Positions 7,770-15,528 of a DNA stretch of 64,000 nucleotides are shown piece by piece. The first letter of the stretch is position 1. Every line of letters starts with the position of its first letter. The position numbers were made by a program, and so were the translations under genes. The stretch comes from an uncultured Microcaldota archaeon (GTDB lineage Archaea; Micrarchaeota; Micrarchaeia; Norongarragalinales; CAINOH01). The stretch covers positions 387,784 through 451,783 of the forward strand of contig CAINOH010000009.1 in the NCBI GenBank assembly GCA_903851445.1, in the 5' to 3' direction. The notes below the pieces were generated by a model. The model searched no databases, was not told the origin of the DNA, and saw nothing but the letters and a program-made list of their open reading frames with translations.

Positions 7770-8198
7770 ATGGCAAGGCGAACCAAGAGCAAGAAGCGCA
7801 AGTACCTGGGCAACCGCTCGTACGGACGTGGCAACACCAAGAACGGCCGAGGCAAGGGCACACGCGGAGGGGTCGGACGCGCAGGCTACCACAAGCACAA
7901 GTGGCTAAAGACCATCAAGGAGGGCCTGCACAAGTCAAGGCGCCACGGTTTCGTAAACCGCAACTCCGAGTCCGTGCTCACTACTGAGATTACTCTTGCA
8001 CAGCTCCAGAGGAACGTAGACAAAGGCTTGTACAAGAAGTCCGCTGACGGAAAGTACGAAGTCACGCTTCCTGTCCGCGCCAAGGTACTCAGCCAGGGCA
8101 CGCTCACTGCTGCTCTCAAGATCAGCGCGGGCGCGTTCTCCGCAGTAGCCAAGGAAAAAATCACCAAGACAGGCGGCCAGGTCCTGGAGTCGGCCTAG
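7770..8198 (+). CDS. Large ribosomal subunit protein uL15
   Basis: 142 residues from the ATG at 7770, behind GTGATT. The Gly/Arg/Lys-rich N-terminal extension (GNRSYGRGNTKNGRGKGTRGGVGRAGYHKHKW) threads into 23S rRNA. The C-terminal KVLSQGTLTAALKISAGAFSAVAKEKI is the globular domain. It is the last ribosomal protein before secY; a short pyrimidine-rich stretch (8200-8222) after the stop may end or attenuate transcription. Confidence 0.94.
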   Translation: MARRTKSKKRKYLGNRSYGRGNTKNGRGKGTRGGVGRAGYHKHKWLKTIKEGLHKSRRHGFVNRNSESVLTTEITLAQLQRNVDKGLYKKSADGKYEVTLPVRAKVLSQGTLTAALKISAGAFSAVAKEKITKTGGQVLESA

Positions 8199-8250
8199 TT
8201 TCATTTTCTTCTTTTTGTTTTTCAGCAGGCGCAGGTGCTGCATTGCGTCA

Positions 8251-8260
8251 TCTTTAAATG
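8251..8260 (+). promoter_or_regulatory. secY: TATA box of secY
   Basis: TCTTTAAATG (8251-8260) fits an archaeal TATA element. Counting about 27 bases on from its centre puts transcription start near 8282, just before the first hairpin of the leader. This implies that secY is transcribed from its own promoter as well as by read-through from uL15. Confidence 0.5.
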
Positions 8261-8282
8261 CACTCGCGCAATAATCTTCTAT

Positions 8283-8404
8283 AACGAACCGAGGCAAGAG
8301 TCGGAATAATCTCGGTTGCGCTATAAGCAAAACGGGGAATTGAAAAAAATACTTCCACGTTTTGCTGTATCCTCCGACGGCAGTAATCCTCGGAGTGCCT
8401 TTTT
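8283..8404 (+). ncRNA. Structured 5' leader or small RNA upstream of secY (candidate)
   Basis: Three consecutive inverted repeats fill this region. Hairpin 1: AACCGAG (8287-8293) with CTCGGTT (8311-8317). Hairpin 2: GCAAAACG (8327-8334) with CGTTTTGC (8358-8365), extended inward by GGAA/TTCC. Hairpin 3: CTCCGA (8372-8377) with TCGGAG (8390-8395), followed at once by TGCCTTTTT, which looks like a terminator tail. A TATA box is correctly spaced upstream. I do not recognise a known RNA family. It could be a regulatory leader controlling SecY or an independent RNA of about 120 nt. Confidence 0.45.
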
Positions 8405-8432
8405 CGTCGTTTCACAGAGGGTGTTTTGGGAC

Positions 8433-9848
8433 GTGTTGAAAGCTTTCAAGCCGATAATAGACGTTTTGCCAGAGGTGGGTTCGCCAAGCCACCCGCCTAC
8501 GCTGCAAAAGAAGCTCTACTGGACGCTCGCCGGCCTTCTCATATTCTTCGTGCTAGGCCAAATCTACCCGATAGGGGTAAACGCGCTTGACGTGCGCGTG
8601 CAGCAGTTCCAGCAGCTTGAAATCCTGATGGGAAGCAAGATCGGTTCGCTCATCACTTCGGGTATCGGCCCAATAGTGCTTGCGTCAATCTTCCTCCAGC
8701 TTGCGGTTGGCGCAAAACTAATCAACCTCGACCTTTCAAACCCCGAGAACAAGAAGCTCTTCCAGGGGATCCAAAAACTCCTGGCAATCGGCCTGAGCTT
8801 TCTTGAGGCAATAATCTATGTCATGTCCGGCTACATCCCGGTCAACACCTCCGCCCCGCTCTTTGGGAGCCTGGGCTTTACGATGGCAATCGTCGCGTTC
8901 CAGCTCGCACTCGGTTCCATCATTCTCCTTTACCTGGATGAGGTGCTGCAAAAGTACGGCATCGGTTCGGGAATCAGCCTCTTCATCGCAGCAGGGGTCG
9001 CACAGGCGCTGTTTTTGGGCGCGTTCAGCTTCATCTCCGCAAGCGGTGGCAACATGGCGTCCGGCCTGGTGTTCCAGGCAGTACAATACGTGTCCGAAGG
9101 CAACGTGCCAAGCGCGTTCTGGGCGCTGCTCCCGCTAATCTTCACCATCATCGTGTTCCTTGTGGTAGTATACGCCGAGGGGATGCGCATCGAGCTGCCG
9201 CTCTCCTACGGCCGCGCACGCGGCCTTGGCGCGCGCTACCCTTTGAAGTTCCTCTACGTAAGCAACATCCCGGTCATCCTGGCATCAGCAGTGCTCCTTA
9301 ACGTCCAGCTGATGGGGATGTTCCTTGCGCACGCGGGGCTGCCCGTCTTTGGCAACTACGGCTCCGGTTCAACACCCCTTGACGGAATTGCATACTACCT
9401 CACGCCGTTGCAGTCGCCCCTATTCACTCCCGGCGGTTACCAGGGATATCTTGGAACGATTTTGACTACCGAGGGAATCCTGCACATTTTCGCATACGGC
9501 TTTGCGCTTGTCTCCCTCTCCGTGCTGTTTGGGTGGTTCTGGGTCGAAAGCACCGGAATGGGTGCGCGGCAAGTGGCAGACCAGCTTGGCCGGGCAGGGC
9601 TTCTCATCCCCGGCTTTAGGCAGGACCCGCGGGTGACCGAGAAAATCCTCGATCGCTATATCCCAGTAATCACCATCCTCGGAGCCGGCTTTGTCGGCGT
9701 TCTTGCGTGGTTTGCGGACATCACGGGCGCTCTTGGAACCGGGACGGGAATCCTCCTTACTGTAGGTATCCTCTACCGCTTCTACGAGGACCTTGCAAAG
9801 CAGCAGATTTTCGAGCAGTACCCGATGCTTGACAAGATATTGAAGTAA
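8433..9848 (+). CDS. secY: Protein translocase subunit SecY (Sec61 alpha)
   Basis: About 471 residues, normal for archaeal SecY. I start at GTG 8433 (or the adjacent TTG 8436), giving MLKAFKPIIDVLPEV; starts further upstream would encode the structured leader. Ten membrane segments can be followed, with the plug-region PIGVNALDVR near residue 50 and the cytoplasmic loop containing GRARGLGARYPLKFLYVSNIPVIL. It forms the protein-conducting channel of the cytoplasmic membrane. GGGTG upstream is the ribosome-binding site. It follows uL15 as in most archaea. Confidence 0.95.
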   Translation: MLKAFKPIIDVLPEVGSPSHPPTLQKKLYWTLAGLLIFFVLGQIYPIGVNALDVRVQQFQQLEILMGSKIGSLITSGIGPIVLASIFLQLAVGAKLINLDLSNPENKKLFQGIQKLLAIGLSFLEAIIYVMSGYIPVNTSAPLFGSLGFTMAIVAFQLALGSIILLYLDEVLQKYGIGSGISLFIAAGVAQALFLGAFSFISASGGNMASGLVFQAVQYVSEGNVPSAFWALLPLIFTIIVFLVVVYAEGMRIELPLSYGRARGLGARYPLKFLYVSNIPVILASAVLLNVQLMGMFLAHAGLPVFGNYGSGSTPLDGIAYYLTPLQSPLFTPGGYQGYLGTILTTEGILHIFAYGFALVSLSVLFGWFWVESTGMGARQVADQLGRAGLLIPGFRQDPRVTEKILDRYIPVITILGAGFVGVLAWFADITGALGTGTGILLTVGILYRFYEDLAKQQIFEQYPMLDKILK

Positions 9849-9865
9849 TTTTTGGTGCTTTGCGA

Positions 9866-10381
9866 GTGTTTACCGAACCCTGGATAGAAATCCTTCTAGT
9901 AGGGGTTATGTTCTCCCTGCTCAACACAATCCTTACGCGCAGGATGGGCATACGCAAGCGCATGAACGAGATACAGGCGGAGTTCAAGAAGTACCAGGAC
10001 GCCTACGCGGCAGCGCTCAAGGCCAAGGACGAGAAGAAGATTGAGGCGCTCGCCGCCGATTCCAAGCGCACCAACGACATGATGATGGAGATGATGGTCA
10101 TGCCGTGGAAGACGATGATATTCGCCCTGCCGCTCTTCTTCCTCTTCACCGGCGACCCGTGGCTCACACACTACGCGGGTCTGATTCCCTCGGCGTACCC
10201 GACTTTCGCAACTGTCCTGCCCTTCGACATCCACACTGCCGCGGTGTACTCGCTCAACGTACTCCACTCCGCCTCGTACGGCGCGCGTGGGTTCTTCATA
10301 GTCTGCCTCATATTCGCAGGGCTCATAGTCTCGATGGTAGAGCAGAACTACGACAAAAAGAAGGCAAAAACGAAGGCCTGA
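9866..10381 (+). CDS. EMC3/TMCO1-family membrane insertase (DUF106)
   Basis: About 171 residues from GTG 9866, 8 bases after GGTG; a TTG at 9860 is too close to the ribosome-binding site. An N-terminal membrane helix is followed by a charged coiled coil (RKRMNEIQAEFKKYQDAYAAALKAKDEKK), an amphipathic DMMMEMMVMPWKTM stretch and two more membrane helices. This is the archaeal YidC-like topology (Oxa1 superfamily). It assists membrane protein insertion and fits directly downstream of secY. The adenylate kinase gene often found between them is absent. Confidence 0.88.
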   Translation: MFTEPWIEILLVGVMFSLLNTILTRRMGIRKRMNEIQAEFKKYQDAYAAALKAKDEKKIEALAADSKRTNDMMMEMMVMPWKTMIFALPLFFLFTGDPWLTHYAGLIPSAYPTFATVLPFDIHTAAVYSLNVLHSASYGARGFFIVCLIFAGLIVSMVEQNYDKKKAKTKA

Positions 10382-10489
10382 CCGGCCAAAGAGCCAACCA
10401 TTGGTATTGAAATAATTTGTTCTGCGTAAGTATTACTCTCAAAACCGGAAGATTCCAGGTTCAATCGCTTTCATAGGAGGTTATTACAA

Positions 10490-10828
10490 ATGCCCGCTCG
10501 TAGAAACAGGAATGCGACATTCCGCCACCGCGTATCGCCAGGCGGGAAGCCGTCGCGCAAGAAGAAGTCGGACAAGCCGTCCAAGTCACGCTGCGCGCTC
10601 TGCGCAAACGTGCTCGGCGGCGTGCCGTGCAGGAGCCCGGCGGCGCTTTCAAAGCTCGCGAAGACGCAAAAGAGGCCCGAGCGGCCCTTTGGCGGCGTGC
10701 TCTGCTCAAACTGCCTTGCGCAGGTGATACGCGACAAGGTCAGGCTCCAGCAGGGGCTCATCTCCAAGGAGGACGTTGACTTCCGAAGGCTCAAGTTCAT
10801 AACCAGCCTCAAGAGGACTGCGCAGTAA
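10490..10828 (+). CDS. Large ribosomal subunit protein eL34
   Basis: 112 residues. A strong Shine-Dalgarno site (AGGAGGTTAT) precedes the ATG. The protein has a basic N-terminus (ARRNRNATFRHRVSPGG), a zinc pair CALCANVLGG and a second pair CSNC near residue 80. Archaeal/eukaryotic-specific. EMC3, eL34, cmk, eL14, cbf5 is a conserved archaeal gene order. The intergenic stretch 10382-10489 holds its own ribosome-binding region but no clear hairpin. Confidence 0.92.
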   Translation: MPARRNRNATFRHRVSPGGKPSRKKKSDKPSKSRCALCANVLGGVPCRSPAALSKLAKTQKRPERPFGGVLCSNCLAQVIRDKVRLQQGLISKEDVDFRRLKFITSLKRTAQ

Positions 10829-10841
10829 AAAGGCGTTTTGC

Positions 10842-11429
10842 GTGTCACAGCCCAGGATAGCGATTTCGGGAAAGAGCGGGTGCGGTGCAACCACCGCAAC
10901 CAAGCTAGTCTCGTCCACACTCGGCATACCTGCGTACAATTTCACCATGCGCGACCTTGCATCGGAGCAGGGAACGACCCTGGACGTGCTCCAACGCCGC
11001 GCGCTTGCGGACAACGGCGCGATTGACTTCGAGCTTGACCGACGGCAAGTGTCGTTCGCTGTTGCAAACCCGGGGTTCGTAATCGGCTCGCGGCTTGCAA
11101 TCTGGCTTGACGACGAACGCGTGCTTTCAAAGATTCACGCGCTCCAAAAGCCGGTGGTTGATTACCGCTTCTGGCTTTCGACCCCGCTGCAGGAGCGCGC
11201 AAAGCGCGTTGCAGCACGCGAATCGAAGCCCTATGGCGACGCCCTGATGCACGTGGAAAAGCGCGACGAGGAGAATGCGCAAAGGTATTCGCGGCTGTAC
11301 GGGATTAACGTCGACTCGCCGCCCTTCGGCACGGTCGAAATCGACACAACTCGCAACAACTCGCAGCAAGTGGCGAGGGTTATAATTGATTGCGTGGAAA
11401 AGAAGAATCTACGCTCAGTAAAGTTTTAA
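10842..11429 (+). CDS. cmk: Cytidylate kinase, archaeal type
   Basis: 195 residues from GTG 10842. The P-loop is ISGKSGCGATTATKLV (residues 8-23), with Ser-Gly-Cys in place of the more usual G-x-G-K-S order, as in archaeal CMKs. Downstream are the NMP-binding RDLASEQG and the LID-like LQERAKRVAARE. It phosphorylates CMP/dCMP with ATP. It sits 13 bases after eL34 and 35 bases before eL14. Confidence 0.9.
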   Translation: MSQPRIAISGKSGCGATTATKLVSSTLGIPAYNFTMRDLASEQGTTLDVLQRRALADNGAIDFELDRRQVSFAVANPGFVIGSRLAIWLDDERVLSKIHALQKPVVDYRFWLSTPLQERAKRVAARESKPYGDALMHVEKRDEENAQRYSRLYGINVDSPPFGTVEIDTTRNNSQQVARVIIDCVEKKNLRSVKF

Positions 11430-11464
11430 CAATCAGGATTAACGCTCAAAAAGGTGTATTAGAA

Positions 11465-11629
11465 ATGGGTGCAATCGAAGTAGGACGCAAGTGCGTCAAG
11501 ACGCGCGGAAGGCACGCAGGCGAGACCGTCACCGTAGTCAAGATCCTTGACAGCAACTTTGCCGAGGTACGCGACGCCAAGGGCAAGGTCAAGCGCTGCA
11601 ACGTACAGCATTTGGAGCCGCTGGCGTAA
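11465..11629 (+). CDS. Large ribosomal subunit protein eL14 (short form)
   Basis: 54 residues, little more than a KOW domain: MGAIEVGRKCVKTRGRHAGE then VTVVKILDSNFAEVRDAKGKVKRCNVQHLEP. GGTG lies 8 bases before the ATG; an in-frame TTG at 11390 would extend into cmk and has no conservation. It is shorter than typical archaeal eL14 proteins of 70 or more residues. Position before cbf5 supports the call. Confidence 0.9.
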   Translation: MGAIEVGRKCVKTRGRHAGETVTVVKILDSNFAEVRDAKGKVKRCNVQHLEPLA

Positions 11630-11635
11630 TTTTCA

Positions 11636-11735
11636 ATTTTCTTTTTCTTTATTTTTAATTTTCTGTTTTGCTTTATTTTTTCATCTTGTAGTCGGTTATT
11701 TTCAATCTGTTTTTCATTTCACAGTCTTTTTTTAC
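11636..11735 (+). terminator. Poly-T-rich transcription termination region
   Basis: Between the eL14 stop and cbf5 there are about 100 bases composed mainly of T with repeated runs of five to seven. Archaeal RNA polymerase terminates at such oligo-T tracts without needing a hairpin. It probably separates the eL14 transcript from cbf5. Confidence 0.55.
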
Positions 11736-11768
11736 TCCCCAGTGCATACTCTATATTCCTGATTCAAG

Positions 11769-12644
11769 ATGAAACGCTCCATCCAAGACCTTTTGGAATA
11801 TGGCTTCCTCGTGCTTGACAAGCCAGCAGGCCCCTCGTCGCACGAGGCCTCTGCATACGCTGCAAAAATCCTCGACGTGAAGAAGGCCGGGCACACGGGC
11901 ACGCTTGACCCGAACGTGTCAGGAGTCCTTGTCATCCTCCTCAACTCGTCCTGCAAGGTCGCATCCTACCTTTCCGAGACCGACAAGTCGTACGCCTGCG
12001 TGATGGAAACCGGGCGGCCGCACACACGCAAAGAAGTCGAATCTGCTTTTGAAAATTTCCGCGGAAAAATCTACCAGACGCCCCCGCTTGCAAGCGCGGT
12101 TGCAAAGAAGCTCCGCATCCGCGAAATCTACTCGCTGAGAATACTCGAGGTCGATGGCAGGCGCATCCTCTTTGAGTGCGACTGCGAGGCAGGCACTTAC
12201 ATACGCAAGCTGTGCGTTGATGCGGGACGAGTGCTTGGCAGCGGCGGCCAGATGCTTGAACTGCGCCGCACGAAAGCAATGGGGATAACCGAAAGCAAGG
12301 CAGTCACGCTCCAGCAGCTCTCCGATTACTACTGGCTTTACAAGGAAAAAGGAGACGAGTCTGCCCTGCGCAAGATTATCCGGCCGATTGAGGAGCTTGC
12401 CACTTTGAAGAAAATAGTCGTCAAGGATTCCTACATTCCCGCGATAGTGCGTGGCATTGATGTCAAGAAGTCCGACGCTTCCTCAACCGACTCCTCGATA
12501 GCAAAGGATGACTGGATAGGGCTATACAACAAGGACGGCGCGCTCCTGGCAGTTGCGAAAGCCCTTTTCGACTTCAAGCAAATTAAGGACGCGGAAGAGA
12601 ACGCAGTGCTTTTTGACTTGGAGCGCGTCATTCGCACTTGCTAA
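11769..12644 (+). CDS. cbf5: tRNA/rRNA pseudouridine synthase Cbf5 (TruB family)
   Basis: 291 residues. The catalytic Asp is in GHTGTLDPNVSGVL (D47), after LDKPAGPSSHEASA. CDCEAGTYIRKLCVD and the RTKAMG segment are typical of Cbf5/TruB, and a PUA domain occupies about residues 205-291. In archaea Cbf5 is the catalytic subunit of H/ACA ribonucleoproteins and also makes Psi55 in tRNA. It closes the conserved cmk-eL14-cbf5 run and is followed by two genes of opposite strand that break the superoperon. Confidence 0.94.
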   Translation: MKRSIQDLLEYGFLVLDKPAGPSSHEASAYAAKILDVKKAGHTGTLDPNVSGVLVILLNSSCKVASYLSETDKSYACVMETGRPHTRKEVESAFENFRGKIYQTPPLASAVAKKLRIREIYSLRILEVDGRRILFECDCEAGTYIRKLCVDAGRVLGSGGQMLELRRTKAMGITESKAVTLQQLSDYYWLYKEKGDESALRKIIRPIEELATLKKIVVKDSYIPAIVRGIDVKKSDASSTDSSIAKDDWIGLYNKDGALLAVAKALFDFKQIKDAEENAVLFDLERVIRTC

Positions 12645-12650
12645 TCGTGC

Positions 12651-13331
12651 TCAGGCTTTACTGCGCGCCTGGGTGCGCCTTGTCTGCTCCTGCTTGTTCT
12701 TAAGGATTTGACTTGTGAAATCCTCGTGCTTTTTGCCGTGGTATTTTGCCTTGAGCAGGAGTTCCTCCGGCGTGGGGATACGTCCCTTCCCTCCGTCGTT
12801 GATGTGGCGCGTGTAGGAAGCGGCTTCGAGCAGCCGGCTCCGGATTCCGCTATGCAGCTTTGCCAAAAGCTGGGGGTTCGCTTTTCCCGAGCGTGGAATG
12901 CAGTTCTCAAGGTCAGCTGCCTCGGAGAGCATCCTGTTGCGCAGGACTGTCTTGTCGAAAATTTCCCTGTTTTCTTCCACGGCTTTACGCATTTCCTGGT
13001 AGTTCATGCTTGCGTAACCGTGCGGCTTTGCAAGCTGGGCGGTATTTGCGTGCCTTTGCGCAATGGATGCGTAATCGTGGGCCATCTTTTCCACAAGTCC
13101 GGTTCCCCGCGTCTTAAGCGGGACCATTTTTTTCAGGTTCTGGCTGATGCGGCCGGCTATAACCGCTGCTTTTGACTGGGCGAAATAGTGATCTGGGTGT
13201 GACTTCTCCCGAAGCGCCTCGGCATTCTCCTTCTTGTGCTTTTCAAACAATTCCGTGTCCTGTTCGATGCTCGCTTCAAGCCGCTGCCTTTCCCTGGCTT
13301 TTTCATTTGCAAGTTGTTCCGCGCCTGGCAT
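12651..13331 (-). CDS. Hypothetical charged helical protein
   Basis: 226 residues, not recognised. It is rich in Lys, Arg, Glu, Gln and Ala, with no hydrophobic membrane segment. Heptad-like stretches (for example residues 8-45 and 115-150) suggest a coiled-coil or helical-bundle protein. A GAGGA precedes the ATG. It is inverted with respect to the ribosomal protein superoperon and ends 6 bases from the cbf5 stop, so it looks like an insertion between cbf5 and uS13. Antisense frames across it are less plausible because they give Cys/His/Phe-rich nonsense. Confidence 0.6.
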   Translation of the reverse strand: MPGAEQLANEKARERQRLEASIEQDTELFEKHKKENAEALREKSHPDHYFAQSKAAVIAGRISQNLKKMVPLKTRGTGLVEKMAHDYASIAQRHANTAQLAKPHGYASMNYQEMRKAVEENREIFDKTVLRNRMLSEAADLENCIPRSGKANPQLLAKLHSGIRSRLLEAASYTRHINDGGKGRIPTPEELLLKAKYHGKKHEDFTSQILKNKQEQTRRTQARSKA

Positions 13332-13435
13332 TGTGGATTCCTCGTTTTACCTTATCTTTTTTTTTTGATATGTATGATTTGTTGCAACCGGCTGTTTTTC
13401 ATTGTTTCCGAAGCGATCTGGCGTTAGGAATGCAT

Positions 13436-13879
13436 TTATTCCGCGTGGGGAATCCGCCCTTTCGGCAGGCAGTATTTCAACCTTGAAAGCGTTTTTTTGT
13501 GGTTTCTCTCAGACTCCCTAAGTGCGTCATTGTACGTTTCTTTTTCGGTCGGGGTTCGTGGTTTAGGCTGGATGTCACGGCCATACGGAAGCTCAAGAAG
13601 TTTTTTGGCGCCGAGGTGGTGTTCGCGGAATTTCCCGATGTAGAAGTTCAAAAGCGAACGATCTGCCTCCGTCAGTTTATTTGGCGTTCTACCAATATGG
13701 TGTCTGTAAAACTCCTGCAGGCCCAGCGTGCACATATTGGCTTCTGCTATGTGCGTGGCTATCGGATCGCCCACGCTCATATCCATTTTTAGCGTGCCAG
13801 CCTCCGGCTCGGTCATATACGACCTTGCGCCAGTGGGCTGCGGGATAGCTAGTTTTCCTGCAAACGGTTTTCGAGCCAT
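13436..13879 (-). CDS. Hypothetical protein
   Basis: 147 residues from the ATG at 13879, with AAGGTG 8 bases upstream. Not recognised. The N-terminal third is Pro/Gly-rich with no obvious fold; the middle (NMCTLGLQEFYRHHIGRTPN, LLNFYIGKFREHHL) looks helical; the C-terminus is basic. No membrane segment. With the neighbouring gene at 12651 it forms a minus-strand pair inserted in the superoperon; the 104-base gap between them is T-rich. Confidence 0.6.
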   Translation of the reverse strand: MARKPFAGKLAIPQPTGARSYMTEPEAGTLKMDMSVGDPIATHIAEANMCTLGLQEFYRHHIGRTPNKLTEADRSLLNFYIGKFREHHLGAKKLLELPYGRDIQPKPRTPTEKETYNDALRESERNHKKTLSRLKYCLPKGRIPHAE

Positions 13880-14002
13880 GGAAAGCACCTTACAAGGATT
13901 CTTGTCCTTTATCCGTTTAAAAGCCGCTTTTGCCTCTTGGCGGCCTGCCGTTTCTTTCCCACCCTTTTTAAACCTTAATTGCCACTATTATCTTCCGCTT
14001 TT

Positions 14003-14066
14003 CGGCAAGCTTGCCGACGAGTCAGGATGCAAGTTGCACCTGCTGTTTTTGCGGCTTCGCTGCAAA
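14003..14066 (+). ncRNA. Cluster of three hairpins upstream of tRNA-Ser (candidate small RNA)
   Basis: Three inverted repeats in a row. First, the palindrome CGGCAAGCTTGCCG (14003-14016). Second, CAGG-TGCAA against TTGCA-CCTG (14023-14042), with almost no loop. Third, TTTGCGGC-TTC-GCTGCAAA (14048-14066), 8 pairs with one G-T. A TATA-like TTTTTAAACC lies about 35 bases upstream of the first. No known family recognised. They may instead be processing signals for the tRNA precursor. Confidence 0.3.
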
Positions 14067-14103
14067 GGCTAATAAAATCCGAGATGCATTTTTTGGTTTT
14101 ATT

Positions 14104-14274
14104 GCCGGGATGGCAGAGTGGTTAATGCGCAAGCCTGGAATCAACAACGGACTTCTTGTTTGAGCCCTACGGGCTGTCGTCCGATTCCGGAAAGCTTGTG
14201 GACGCAAGTCCTCCTGAGTTCGAAACCAGCGGTTTCAAGATTGAAAAGCGTTGGCGACAATCTCAGTCCCGGCG
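14104..14274 (+). tRNA. tRNA-Ser(GGA) with two introns (anticodon loop and T loop)
   Basis: Acceptor arms GCCGGGA (14104-14110) and TCCCGGC (14267-14273), discriminator G. D stem GCA/TGC, anticodon stem CAAGC/GCTTG, long variable arm GGAC-GCAA-GTCC and T stem CTGAG/CTCAG. Intron 1 (14141-14192, 52 nt) follows position 37: the bulge-helix-bulge is textbook, with CTGG pairing CCGG and 3-base bulges AA/T and AA/A. Intron 2 (about 14225-14260, 36 nt) interrupts the T loop after position 59; its ends pair as CCAGCG/CGTTGG. Removing both gives an 83-nt tRNA with T loop TTCGAAT. It lies 26 bases upstream of uS13. Confidence 0.9.
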
Positions 14275-14300
14275 TTTTATTCTTAAAAAGGTGCAAATGA

Positions 14301-14918
14301 ATGGCAGATGTTCAAAAGGCAGCGGCTCCAAAGCCGGCCACACCAAAACCAGCAAGGCCAGGCATGCCCCAGCAGGCAACCGGGCCGAAGAAGGACTACG
14401 GCAAGGACTTCCGCGGCATCATCCGGCTTGCAGGCAAGGAAGTCCGTGGAGAGCTCACCCTTGAGCGCGGCCTGGATGCAATCAAGGGCATAGGCCACAA
14501 CACCGCAAAGAACATCGCCAGGGTAATCAAGAAGGAGCTCGGGATTGACTCCAAAAAGCTCATCGGCCACCTTACTGATGATGAAATCAACAAGATTGAG
14601 GACCTGCTCAAGGTCATAGACAAGCACCTTACACGCAAGCACCTGCTCAACAGGCCCGTTGACACCGAAACCGGAGCCGCAAGGCACCTCATCGGCAACG
14701 ACCTCATGTTTGCAACCCGCCAGGACGTGCAGTTCGAAAAGGACATGAGGACCTGGCGCGGCTGGAGGCACACCATGGGCCAGCGCGTGCGCGGCCAGCA
14801 CTCGAGGACTACCGGACGCACCGGAAGCTCGGTCGGAGTGCTCAAGAAGGCCCTCAAGCAGCAGAAGACCGCAGCGGCGTCCTCTGCGCAGGAGAAGTCC
14901 GGCAAGGACAAGAAGTGA
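14301..14918 (+). CDS. Small ribosomal subunit protein uS13 with N- and C-terminal extensions
   Basis: 205 residues, longer than the ~150 usual in archaea. The first 32 residues are an Ala/Pro/Lys-rich extension. The core starts at YGKDFRGIIRLAGKEVRGE, followed by GIGHNTAKNIARVIK (helix-two-turn-helix) and the C-terminal WRHTMGQRVRGQHSRTTGRTG. It contacts the 50S subunit and P-site tRNA from the 30S head. GGTG lies 7 bases before the ATG. It begins the uS13-uS4-uS11-Rpo3 operon. Confidence 0.95.
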   Translation: MADVQKAAAPKPATPKPARPGMPQQATGPKKDYGKDFRGIIRLAGKEVRGELTLERGLDAIKGIGHNTAKNIARVIKKELGIDSKKLIGHLTDDEINKIEDLLKVIDKHLTRKHLLNRPVDTETGAARHLIGNDLMFATRQDVQFEKDMRTWRGWRHTMGQRVRGQHSRTTGRTGSSVGVLKKALKQQKTAAASSAQEKSGKDKK

Positions 14919-14923
14919 TTTTG

Positions 14924-15523
14924 ATGGGATCGAAGAAACGACTACGCAAACTTTACGAGCGGCCGATGCGCCTTTGGGACAAGGACCGCATCGAGACCGA
15001 GAACAAGCTCAAGGAAGAGTACGGCCTGAAGAACTCGCGCGAGCTGTGGAGGATGCAGACCATCCTCCGTAAGATCCGCCGCGAGGCAAGGCGGCTGCTC
15101 TCATCCAAGGGAGCCGATCCCGAGTCGCGTGCAGCACGTCTCATCAAGAGGGTAAAGACGTTCCTCATCAAGAAGCCCGAAGTCACGCTTGACGACATCC
15201 TTTCATTGCAGACCCGCGACATACTTGAGCGCAGGCTTGAGACCATCGTTGTTCGCAAGCGCATGGCAAAGACCGCCAAGATGGCAAGGCAGTACATCAC
15301 GCACGGCCACGTCTCAATCGAGCATCAGGTGGTGAGCGCGCCTTCCTACCTCGTATCGTTCGAGGAGGAGCACCAGGTCATCTGGAACGGAAAGCCGCTC
15401 TTCGCCTCGGCAGCGCCTGCTGCTGAGAAGGCTGCGGAAAAGCCGGCGGCAAAGCCAGAGGCAGTGCAGGAAAAAGTCGAGGCTCTCACTTCAGAAGAGA
15501 AGGCGGCAGCACAACAGGGTTGA
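14924..15523 (+). CDS. Small ribosomal subunit protein uS4
   Basis: 199 residues from the ATG at 14924, directly behind GTGATTTTG; an in-frame GTG inside that ribosome-binding site should not be used. Hallmarks are [21 protein letters not shown] and the S4 RNA-binding domain [30 protein letters not shown], ending [13 protein letters not shown]. The final ~35 residues are an Ala/Glu/Lys-rich tail. uS4 nucleates 30S assembly. It starts 5 bases after the uS13 stop. Confidence 0.95.
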   Translation: MGSKKRLRKLYERPMRLWDKDRIETENKLKEEYGLKNSRELWRMQTILRKIRREARRLLSSKGADPESRAARLIKRVKTFLIKKPEVTLDDILSLQTRDILERRLETIVVRKRMAKTAKMARQYITHGHVSIEHQVVSAPSYLVSFEEEHQVIWNGKPLFASAAPAAEKAAEKPAAKPEAVQEKVEALTSEEKAAAQQG

Positions 15524-15528
15524 TTGAC

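Noticed and set aside
8283-8404. Permuted or multiply interrupted tRNA gene in the secY leader
   Set aside because: Considered because tRNAs here have unusual introns, but no T-loop TTC-x-A-x pattern or pairing acceptor arms could be found in the region.
8316-8432. N-terminal extension of SecY by ~39 residues
   Set aside because: It would translate the hairpins of the leader, has no similarity to SecY N-termini, and a good ribosome-binding site lies just before 8433/8436.
12708-13175. 155-codon plus-strand frame over the orphan gene at 12651
   Set aside because: Cys/Phe/His-rich composition and no start signal; the minus-strand frame has a ribosome-binding site and a normal charged-protein composition.
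14118-14300. Short open frames across 14118-14300
   Set aside because: They run through the tRNA-Ser gene and its introns; RNA structure explains the sequence.
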